Under the pieces are notes generated by a model. The model saw nothing but the letters and a program-made list of their open reading frames with translations, ran no database searches and had not been told where the DNA came from. Positions 57,855 to 64,000 of a stretch of DNA of 64,000 nt are shown here, one piece after another. Position 1 is the first letter of the stretch; every line of letters begins with the position of its first letter. A program made the translations under genes and the position numbers. The stretch is taken from assembly GCA_038203255.1 (NCBI GenBank), contig JBBREE010000001.1, positions 55,717 to 119,716 on the forward strand, read 5' to 3'. This DNA comes from CAIKZD01 sp038203255 (GTDB lineage Bacteria > Patescibacteriota > Minisyncoccia > Moranbacterales > UBA2206).

Positions 57855-58814
57855 ATGCAATCCTTTTCCCAAGATTTTCATACCCTCAATTTTGCGATTA
57901 AGGAATCTGAAAACATTCTTCTTTTTGCGCATTCTCATCCGGACGGAGACACCGTCGGGTCTGTTTTGGCTTTGCGGGAATATGCAAAGAGTCTAGGGAA
58001 AAAAGTTGACGTGGCTTGTTTTGACGCATTTCCAGATTATTTAAAAAATATCATCAGTATAGAATTTCTCTCTCCGGAAAAAATTGATCTCACAAAATAT
58101 AACCTGGTTATTGCCGCCGATAGCGTTGAACGCGGTTTTGAAAAAATCAGAAATAATCTACAAGAAAATCAAGTGACAGCTATTCTCGACCATCACCCTG
58201 ACATCACGATCAGAGCCGACATTAATATCATCGACGCGGACTATTCCTCTGTTTGTGAAATTGTTTATGATTTTTTTGAAAACTCCAAGATTAAACTCAC
58301 TCGCCAAATGGCTACTTTCATTATGCTTGGTGTTCTTTCTGACACCGGGATGTTCCAACATTCCAACACCACTCCACGCGTGATGAGTATCGCTTCTGAG
58401 CTTATGAAAGCCGGTGCTCCAATGACCAAAATCGTGCAGACTTCTTTTGCCAATAGAAACATCTCCACTTTAAGATTATGGGGCAAGGCTTTTGAAAAAG
58501 CCCGCATCAATCCAAGTAATGGAATGATTGCTTCAGTCCTCACTAGAGCCGACTTGAAAGAATGCGGGGCTAGCACAGAAGACATTGCTCGTGTTTCCGA
58601 AATTCTCAATACCGTCCCCGGCACTAAATTCGCCCTCATCCTTTCCGAACGAGGCGATGGCATCATCAAGGGCAGTCTTCGCAGTGAAGACTATAAGGGC
58701 GTAGACGTCTCTCGCATCGCCGCCACTTTCGGCGGTGGTGGCCACCGCCTGGCTTCCGGTTTTGAAATTAAAGGTAAAATTCAAGAAACAGCTGATGGGT
58801 GGGAAATCATTTAG
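57855..58814 (+). CDS. DHH/DHHA1 phosphoesterase (NrnA-like nanoRNase / pAp phosphatase)
   Basis: 319 aa. The DHH domain has AHSHPDGDTVGS (near residue 25), IAADSVE (near 89), the DHH triad in ILDHHPDI (near 112) and LSDTGMFQHSN. The DHHA1 domain ends in FGGGGHRLASGFEI. NrnA-type enzymes degrade 2-5-nt RNAs and pAp with Mn2+; related enzymes cut cyclic dinucleotides, but the extra domains of GdpP are absent. It begins a run of nucleic-acid repair or decay genes. Confidence 0.9.
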   Translation: MQSFSQDFHTLNFAIKESENILLFAHSHPDGDTVGSVLALREYAKSLGKKVDVACFDAFPDYLKNIISIEFLSPEKIDLTKYNLVIAADSVERGFEKIRNNLQENQVTAILDHHPDITIRADINIIDADYSSVCEIVYDFFENSKIKLTRQMATFIMLGVLSDTGMFQHSNTTPRVMSIASELMKAGAPMTKIVQTSFANRNISTLRLWGKAFEKARINPSNGMIASVLTRADLKECGASTEDIARVSEILNTVPGTKFALILSERGDGIIKGSLRSEDYKGVDVSRIAATFGGGGHRLASGFEIKGKIQETADGWEII

Positions 58815-58898
58815 AAAAAATTCTTGAAATGCAATTTGTTTATTACTCCGTTGTATTTTATACTAGATACAAGATAATTTATATTAAATATTTGTTCT

Positions 58899-59723
58899 AT
58901 GAACATCGGTGCTCATGTTTCCATCGCTGGCGGAATCTTTAATGCTCCTGGTCGGGCGGCGGATTTAGGGTGTGAAGCGATGCAAATTTTCACCCGCTCC
59001 CCCCAAGGCGGCAAGGCCCCGGAGTTCACGCCGGAAGTAGTGGAAAAATTTAAAGCTGAAATTGAAAAACATAAAATCAAAAGCACAGTCATCCATACCC
59101 CCTATTATATCAACTTTGCTTCGGCCAATAATCGCATCCGCTACGGTTCAGTTTCGGTGGTGCGTCAGGAATTGGAACGGGCGAGTCTTATTGGGGCGAA
59201 ATTTGTCATGACGCATCTGGGCACTGCTAAAGACGTCGGACATTCCGAAGCCATTAAAAAAACCGTCGAGATGCTCAAAGAATGTTTAGAGGGATACAAG
59301 GGTGAAGCTAAGTTGCTTTTAGAAAACAGTGCCAGTGCCGGAGAAATTATCGGCAGTAACTTAGCGGATTTAGCGCAAATTATTAAGGGGGTTTCGTCCC
59401 CTGCCATCGCCGGCATTTGTCTGGACACCCAACATTCTTTCGCTTCCGGCTATGATTGGCGTGATTTTGATGAGACGCTCAAGAGAATTGAAAAAGAAAT
59501 CGGCCTAAAAAACATCCAACTTTTCCACGCCAATGATTCTATGACTGAATGCGGTTCAAACAAAGACCGCCACGAACACATCGGTAAAGGTCTCATTGGA
59601 AAAGAAGCCTTCAAAAAGATTGTCGCCTTTGCGAAGAAGAATAATATTGATATGATTTTAGAAACTAAGCATGAAGAAGTTATAGGGGATATTAAACTTC
59701 TAAAATCTTTTCGAGGAAAATAA
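58899..59723 (+). CDS. nfo: Endonuclease IV (AP endonuclease)
   Basis: 274 aa TIM barrel with three zinc ions. GAHVSIAGGI at the start, VMTHLGTAKDVGHSEAI, LLLENSASAGE, CLDTQHSFASGYDW, FHANDSMTECGSNKDRHEHIGKG and ILETKHEE carry the conserved His, Glu and Asp ligands. It cuts DNA at abasic sites made by glycosylases such as the one encoded at 60322. The next gene starts 4 nt later. Confidence 0.96.
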   Translation: MNIGAHVSIAGGIFNAPGRAADLGCEAMQIFTRSPQGGKAPEFTPEVVEKFKAEIEKHKIKSTVIHTPYYINFASANNRIRYGSVSVVRQELERASLIGAKFVMTHLGTAKDVGHSEAIKKTVEMLKECLEGYKGEAKLLLENSASAGEIIGSNLADLAQIIKGVSSPAIAGICLDTQHSFASGYDWRDFDETLKRIEKEIGLKNIQLFHANDSMTECGSNKDRHEHIGKGLIGKEAFKKIVAFAKKNNIDMILETKHEEVIGDIKLLKSFRGK

Positions 59724-59727
59724 TTAT

Positions 59728-60255
59728 ATGCTCGTCGCCATCACCTCCGACATCCACAATAACGAAGTTAACCTGCAAAAAGTTTTGAATTATTGCCAAG
59801 AGAACAAAATTCAAACCATGATTTGTTGTGGGGACTTGGCGTCTTTGGAAACGCTGGATTTTTTAAATGATAATTTTATCGGCAATATTCTCTACACTTT
59901 TGGCAATGCTGACTATGATGATTTATGGAGATTGGCTGAACAAAAAAAATACCGTGAAACATATTTATTCAAAGAATTTGGTGAGGCAGTCATTGAAAAG
60001 AAAAATGTCGCCTTTATTCATTATCCGGATAAGGCTAAGGGTCTCGCGCGTACCGGAAAATATGATTTCATTTTCTACGGCCACACCCATAAACCCTGGA
60101 TCGTTTCTTCTTCTGCACCGGAAAACACCGGCGGACGAAAATATACCCTCCTCAATCCTGGCACCACCGCTGGCGAAATCTATCCGCCGACTTTTGCAGT
60201 GTGGGAAACAGACACGGGGAAATTTGATTTAATCAGAATTCACGGGTTGGAATAA
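59728..60255 (+). CDS. YfcE/MJ0936-type metallophosphoesterase
   Basis: 175 aa. Metal-site motifs in order: SDIHNN (residues 7-12), CGDLASLE (near 36), GNADYDD (near 59), HYPDKAKG (near 99) and FYGHTHKPW (near 116), then LNPGTTAG. These small calcineurin-like phosphodiesterases have uncertain natural substrates. It is translationally close to nfo (4 nt), so it may act on nucleotides or nucleic-acid ends, which is inference. Confidence 0.9.
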   Translation: MLVAITSDIHNNEVNLQKVLNYCQENKIQTMICCGDLASLETLDFLNDNFIGNILYTFGNADYDDLWRLAEQKKYRETYLFKEFGEAVIEKKNVAFIHYPDKAKGLARTGKYDFIFYGHTHKPWIVSSSAPENTGGRKYTLLNPGTTAGEIYPPTFAVWETDTGKFDLIRIHGLE

Positions 60256-60321
60256 TTTTAAATTTAAAAATTTTGAAATTAAAAATTGATTGAAAATTAG
60301 AAATTAAAAATTGAAAATTTC
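60256..60321. repeat. AT-rich tandem-like repeat (AAATTAAAAATTGAAAATT type)
   Basis: Consists of variants of AAATT, GAAATT and AAAAATTG. Similar tracts lie at 23940-23985 and within copA (23405-23440). Confidence 0.7.
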
Positions 60322-60909
60322 ATGTTAAAAGAAGAACTTCTAACTAAATTAAATAAGCGCATGTCCGTCTGCTCCCTCTGCGCTCTTCGCCCCGGATGCA
60401 CTCGCGTTGTGCCAGGTGCCGGCTCGGCAAATGCGCAAATTTTGTTCATCGGCGAAGCCCCTGGCAAAACAGAAGATGAAACCGGTGTGCCCTTTGTCGG
60501 CGCGGCTGGGAAATTTTTGGATGAGATGCTGGGCGTCATAAAGCTTAAGCGCGAAGATGTCTATATTGCTAATGTTTGTAAATGTCGCCCTCCGAAAAAT
60601 AGAGATCCGTTGCCCGAAGAAATAAAACTTTGTTGGCCATGGCTTCTCGAACAAATCAAAATTATTCAGCCGCGTTTAATTGTCACCCTCGGGCGACACT
60701 CGATGGAAAGATTTCTTCCCGGCCAAAAAATTTCCGCGTCTCACGGCCACATCACAAAACAAGAACTCGAAGGAATAGGCCAGCAGGTTTTTTATACCTT
60801 ATACCACCCCGCTGCCGCTCTTTATAATGGAAGCATGCGTGAAACCCTTATTAAAGATTTCAAACGCATTCCTAAAATAATTAATAAAATAAAATTGGGA
60901 GAAAAATAA
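60322..60909 (+). CDS. Family 4 uracil-DNA glycosylase (iron-sulfur)
   Basis: 195 aa. Cysteines that hold a 4Fe-4S cluster lie in VCSLCALRPGC (residues 13-23) and further in NVCKCRPPKNRDP (near 90) and LCWPW. The uracil pocket motif is GEAPGKTEDETGVPFVGAAG (near 48) and the C-terminal loop is LYHPAAALYN (near 168). It removes uracil from DNA, creating the abasic sites cut by endonuclease IV encoded 600 nt upstream. Confidence 0.95.
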   Translation: MLKEELLTKLNKRMSVCSLCALRPGCTRVVPGAGSANAQILFIGEAPGKTEDETGVPFVGAAGKFLDEMLGVIKLKREDVYIANVCKCRPPKNRDPLPEEIKLCWPWLLEQIKIIQPRLIVTLGRHSMERFLPGQKISASHGHITKQELEGIGQQVFYTLYHPAAALYNGSMRETLIKDFKRIPKIINKIKLGEK

Positions 60910-60967
60910 AATCGCCCCCTAAGGCGGTTTTTATACTTTATACTTTATACTAGATACTATCTAAAAG

Positions 60968-61051
60968 TGCCCAGAGCGAGACTCGAACTCGCATGACCTT
61001 GCGGTCGAGGGATTTTAAGTCCCTTGTGTCTACCAATTCCACCATCCGGGC
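60968..61051 (-). tRNA. tRNA-Leu (anticodon TAA), CCA not encoded
   Basis: 84 nt with a long variable arm. Acceptor GCCCGGA/TCTGGGC, A73, anticodon arm AGGGA-CTTAAAA-TCCCT, T-arm GCGAG-TTCGAGT-CTCGC. The genomic 3' side reads CTT, so CCA is added later. Confidence 0.95.
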
Positions 61052-61077
61052 TTGTTTTTGTGCTTATTTTAATTCTG

Positions 61078-61148
61078 AGGTCGCGCCCGGACTTGAACCG
61101 GGGTAGAGGGTTTTGCAGACCCTTGCCTAACCGCTCGGCCACACGACC
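61078..61148 (-). tRNA. tRNA-Cys (anticodon GCA), CCA not encoded
   Basis: 71 nt. Acceptor GGTCGTG/CGCGACC (one G-U pair) with U73, usual for cysteine. Anticodon loop CTGCAAA, T-arm CCCGG-TTCAAGT-CCGGG. It is 26 nt from tRNA-Leu and probably in the same transcript. Confidence 0.95.
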
Positions 61149-61211
61149 ATATGAGAGAACTATATCTAAGTTTACCAAAACCCTTCATTTCAGTCAATTA
61201 TTTAAGCAAAC

Positions 61212-61240
61212 AAAAATCCTCCCCGTTTCCGGGAAGGATT
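61212..61240 (-). terminator. Terminator of the 3D-domain gene
   Basis: Minus strand AATCCTTCCC-GGAAAC-GGGGAGGATT followed by T5. Confidence 0.85.
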
Positions 61241-61248
61241 AGTGTTTA

Positions 61249-61830
61249 TTAGCTCACGATTTCAGCCGACAAATTTCTTCGTCCGAAACTGAAAGCCTGG
61301 CTTTTTGTTTCCATATAGATGTCTATATGATTAGCTTTGATCGCTCCCCCACGATCTTCACAAACATATGTCCCCATTCCTTCGATCTGGATTTTTGTGC
61401 CAAAAGGAAATTGAGCGGGGCAAGCTAAAGTTTCATTTTCTTTAACCTTGAGACCTGAGGCTGTGACACCGTCAGATTTTCCACATTCATCTGCAGCTGC
61501 TGTATAAGCAGAAGCGTTGATCGTAAATTTTCCTTTCGGCATATTTACGGAGCGAGTGGTTTTGAAACGAGAAAGTTTTATTTCTCTTTCTGGTTCAATC
61601 TCATTTTTTTCCACCGCCACTGTATTTTTAAAGTTGTTCGGGTCGTAAGCGAGAAATGAATTATTAGTATCAGCCAATACTACCATTCGATTACTTGCAA
61701 CTCCGAAGTCTTGTATTTTGAAATTTATTTTTGTTTCATTAGGCTGTGTTACTTCATCTGCCTTGGCTATTTTTGGACTAGCCAGAAATATCGCAAGAAG
61801 AATCAGTAGGCTTGCACTAATGATACGCAT
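61249..61830 (-). CDS. Secreted 3D-domain protein (RlpA/MltA-like barrel)
   Basis: 193 aa. Signal peptide to about residue 24 (KIAKADE). A linker of about 75 residues is followed by a 3D domain: INASAYTAAADECGKSDGVTASG (near 105), PFGTKIQIEGMGTYVCEDRGGAI and HIDIYM (near 172). The three aspartates that name the domain are placed as usual (D of KSDG, D of CEDRGG and D of HIDIYM). Related domains are found in wall-lytic and resuscitation-promoting proteins, suggesting a peptidoglycan role. Two cysteines (in DECG and YVCED) may form a disulfide. Confidence 0.87.
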   Translation of the reverse strand: MRIISASLLILLAIFLASPKIAKADEVTQPNETKINFKIQDFGVASNRMVVLADTNNSFLAYDPNNFKNTVAVEKNEIEPEREIKLSRFKTTRSVNMPKGKFTINASAYTAAADECGKSDGVTASGLKVKENETLACPAQFPFGTKIQIEGMGTYVCEDRGGAIKANHIDIYMETKSQAFSFGRRNLSAEIVS

Positions 61831-62028
61831 TAAGCATTTTTTTAATTGTTAAACAACCTTATCTGTCTAGTTTCCGATAAAGCCGGACGACTAAATTTTT
61901 CCCTATCCTTATTTAATCGACTCATGATTATAGCAAACTATGAGCAAAAAGTCAACCGTTATTAAATTAATTGGCTTATTTTAAGCTTTTTTCTCAATAA
62001 ACCGACCATCGCTTTGTTTGAAACAAGT

Positions 62029-62054
62029 AAAAAAAGCCCTAAAAGGACTTTTTT
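62029..62054 (-). terminator. Terminator of the 62082 gene
   Basis: AAAAAAGCCCT-AAA-AGGACTTTTTT with one mismatch. The rest of the gap 61831-62081 shows nothing else. Confidence 0.7.
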
Positions 62055-62081
62055 AAAGAAAGATCTATTTTTCAGTTAAAG

Positions 62082-63239
62082 CTACTTACTATTTTTTAAA
62101 ATAGCATTAATAGTATCCTCATCTTTGCAAGTGTAATCATTGCTCGCACTATAAAATCGCTTTTTTGGACCGTAGCATCCCCCATTTTGCACATTAAGCG
62201 TCGCCATCATGGGCATCATAAAACCCATATTTTGAGAAGTAAAATATTTATACAATTTATCTAGAGTAGCTTTTCTTTTGGCTGTATCCATTCGCGCGTA
62301 AGAACTCATGTCATCAAATTTGAGCCCGCTCCAATCAAGATGCAAAAAGACATTATTAGCCTGAGGTGTGTATCGATCATTCCATAGGAGCGCCCAGCAA
62401 CTTTGCAACTGACTCCAACAAGGTCCATTTTCAATCGTGCCCTCATCTCCTATCCCCACCCCGCCTTCTATGAAATCAAAACGTCTAATATAATTTTCAT
62501 CAGTGATGCGCCCAGTTTGCGCCCCGATTACAATTTGCATATTCTTTTTCTTAGCATACCTTCTCATGTCATCTAAAACTTGGTCTATTTTAGACTCGCC
62601 CAGATTGGCACTATCTTGATAATATATTTGCCCGAAAAGAAAACTCTGGATGCCAATATCCATAGCTCTATGCGTCACGAAACTTAAATACGCGCGATAT
62701 TCCTTACTACTAATATTGGGCTTACAGGTGTGTTCTCCCCACGCATTGTCTGATCCTGCCCGGCACATTTCAGAAAAATCAAAATATCTATTTTCATCTG
62801 GATAAAAATATTTTTCATTTTTTTTAATATCTTCCGCTAAAAACATTCCATAAATAACATTCGTCTTAGTAACTTTTTGCATCACGTCCAGCGCTTTGGC
62901 AAAGTCCGGTGGAGAGGCCCAGGTTTCTAAGGAACGGTGGAGATAAACACACTGCGAACGATTAATCATTGCCACTGCCGCGTCCGTATCCTCCCCATAT
63001 CCACTCAAAAGTCCGTCTGCCACACAACCCTTAGTCTTCATTGTCTTTAGCGAAATTGACACTGGATTATAGTGAAAAGGTGGCGCAAAAAAAATGTTAT
63101 CATTATCCACTTTGCTTGGAACGAGAGAAATTAGTGGCGCCATTTGATGAGGCTTTTTAGATAATTTGTGAAAGCTAAATAAACCTCCACTAAAAATTGC
63201 GATTAAAAGCACATATAGAATAATTTTCCTTTTCAACAT
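62082..63239 (-). CDS. Secreted or membrane-anchored protein of unknown function
   Basis: 385 aa. An N-terminal membrane segment (residues 5-25) works as a signal or anchor. The rest is a globular exported domain with about eight cysteines (KGCVADG, SQCVYLH, EMCRAG, HTCKP, GPCWSQLQSCW, GGCYGP, YTCKD), likely in disulfides. Alternating strands and helices with acidic ends (YGMFLAEDI, QSFLFGQIYYQ, QIVIGAQTG, FDFIEGGVG) suggest a TIM-barrel fold, perhaps a glycoside-hydrolase-like protein. I cannot assign a family with confidence. Next to it is a small integral membrane gene. Confidence 0.75.
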   Translation of the reverse strand: MLKRKIILYVLLIAIFSGGLFSFHKLSKKPHQMAPLISLVPSKVDNDNIFFAPPFHYNPVSISLKTMKTKGCVADGLLSGYGEDTDAAVAMINRSQCVYLHRSLETWASPPDFAKALDVMQKVTKTNVIYGMFLAEDIKKNEKYFYPDENRYFDFSEMCRAGSDNAWGEHTCKPNISSKEYRAYLSFVTHRAMDIGIQSFLFGQIYYQDSANLGESKIDQVLDDMRRYAKKKNMQIVIGAQTGRITDENYIRRFDFIEGGVGIGDEGTIENGPCWSQLQSCWALLWNDRYTPQANNVFLHLDWSGLKFDDMSSYARMDTAKRKATLDKLYKYFTSQNMGFMMPMMATLNVQNGGCYGPKKRFYSASNDYTCKDEDTINAILKNSK

Positions 63240-63325
63240 ATTGTCTTTTTAAACCAAAAATAAAAAAGCCTGCTAATTTATCCGCATCTCTTTACTTATA
63301 ACAATCTGGCAAGAATAAAATTCCA

Positions 63326-63802
63326 TCAAGCCTCTTTCTTGGGAGAAAATTTATTAAGTAATCTATTTTTAAAAGCTGTGGGATCGCTATCAGCTAAAGC
63401 AATTAAAAAAATGATTATAACCGTAATGGTTAAAACGATATCTCCCGTATCCGGGAAAAGATAGCTACATTGCTTATCCGCTGTTGTACAAGTTAAAAGT
63501 AACCCGATTTCATCCACAAAGAGCCCAGCTCCAATTCCAACAAGAGCACTCGCAATCTTCATTCTTCTTTGACTATTGTCCATAATGGCTAAAATTCCAC
63601 CTAAAAATAAAGCTGCCGTACCAAAATAGAAATGGTGGATATGATAACCTTTCACATAAACATACCGACTGAAATTTAAAGAATAGAAGTGCACAGCAGA
63701 AAAAGAAAATAAGAAAAAAACCAACACAATAAACATCCTTTTTTTATTTTCTTTTTTTAAGTTAAAGGTGTTTTTAAATTTTATTTTAAGCTGTATTGGC
63801 AT
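63326..63802 (-). CDS. Four-helix integral membrane protein with an HIHHFYFG motif, unknown function
   Basis: 158 aa. Basic N-terminus, then four hydrophobic segments (about 24-42, 57-75, 83-103, 120-140). Conserved-looking motifs are VKGYHIHHFYFGT (between TM1 and TM2) and GIGAGLFVDEIGLLLT (TM3). Clustered His with Asp/Glu near the membrane could form a metal site. Of no family I recognise. It is 86 nt upstream of the secreted protein gene on the same strand. Confidence 0.72.
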   Translation of the reverse strand: MPIQLKIKFKNTFNLKKENKKRMFIVLVFFLFSFSAVHFYSLNFSRYVYVKGYHIHHFYFGTAALFLGGILAIMDNSQRRMKIASALVGIGAGLFVDEIGLLLTCTTADKQCSYLFPDTGDIVLTITVIIIFLIALADSDPTAFKNRLLNKFSPKKEA

Positions 63803-63874
63803 AGTTAGATTAAAAAGCTATTAGAGAAGCTACTTTGCATATAATTATAACACAGCTAAGCTCTAACCGAAACC

Positions 63875-64000
63875 CTATTGATTAATCAAAAAGATAGCCC
63901 CCACTGCCATTATCACCCCAAGCATTTGAGTCATTGAAAAAGTTTCATTAAATACAAAATACCCCATGGTCACCACCGTCAAGGAATAAAAAATCACCTG
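63875..64000 (-). CDS. DMT/SMR-type transporter, C-terminal fragment at window edge
   Basis: 41 codons are visible, running in from the right edge to a TAG at 63875. Sequence YFVFNETFSMTQMLGVIMAV is typical of the last two helices of drug/metabolite (EamA or SMR) transporters (FxxNExFSxxQxxGxxxxxxG). Too little is seen to name a substrate or full length. Confidence 0.7.
   Translation of the reverse strand, partial: QVIFYSLTVVTMGYFVFNETFSMTQMLGVIMAVGAIFLINQ

Overview
This 64 kb window looks like a chromosomal segment of a Candidate Phyla Radiation / Patescibacteria bacterium, probably a Parcubacteria-type lineage. Moranbacteria is possible, but I cannot prove a rank. The reasons are AT-rich DNA, compact genes, separate rpoB and rpoC, several short pilin-like membrane proteins of the CPR type IV secretion pilin kind, a DUF4446 protein beside infB, a TsaB-like protein reduced to its N-terminal half, and small cell-wall enzymes. 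TGA is used as a stop (for example at 5145 and at the end of the hemerythrin gene), so the SR1/Gracilibacteria glycine recoding does not apply. No rRNA, CRISPR array, insertion sequence or prophage is visible.

Layout. 1-4210 (minus): a MarR repressor, an RND adaptor and an RND pump cut by the window edge. 4285-6114: a two-gene unknown operon with a structured leader. 6245-8548: hemerythrin, then an ArsR / redox-disulfide protein / ArsP-type permease operon. 8752-11256: TPR-like lipoprotein, CorA, UppP. 11316-13130 (minus): a flavoprotein and a ferric-reductase-like heme membrane protein. 13420-17748: cold-shock protein, ABC-F ATPase, HI0933-type flavoprotein, MFS carrier. 17772-23922: SET-domain protein, plasma-membrane-type H+-ATPase, lysozyme-like protein, CopA with its CsoR repressor. 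24100-25770 (minus): four small unknown genes and two related structured leader RNAs, the least explained part of the window.

25773-36209 (minus) is a housekeeping block: dnaG-rpoD and rpoB-rpoC. 36530-41911 (minus) carries a TsaB-like fragment, a wall amidase, MsrB, MsrA, an M23 peptidase, HU and RNase Y, with tRNA-Gly and tRNA-Pro. 42132-48056 has GpmI, then ClpP, trigger factor, pyrophosphatase and NusA. 48271-52065 (minus) has three pilin-like genes (one a tandem fusion), a solute-binding lipoprotein and a methyltransferase. 52199-60909 (plus) has tRNA-Ser, CIRCE-controlled groES-groEL, DUF4446, infB, rbfA, an NrnA-like phosphoesterase, endonuclease IV, a metallophosphoesterase and a family 4 uracil-DNA glycosylase. 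The end carries tRNA-Leu, tRNA-Cys, a 3D-domain protein, two unknown membrane or secreted proteins and the edge of a DMT transporter.

Control signals are unusually readable. Many promoters have TTGACA-like -35 boxes and an extended -10 of the form TGC-TANAAT. Metal and stress operators (ArsR, CsoR, MarR, CIRCE) sit where expected. Most housekeeping genes lack a Shine-Dalgarno sequence, while the unknown small genes, HU and one pilin have strong ones. A 52-nt hairpin repeat family with compensatory stem changes occurs three times. All calls rest on reading the sequence and on knowledge of protein families; no database search was run.
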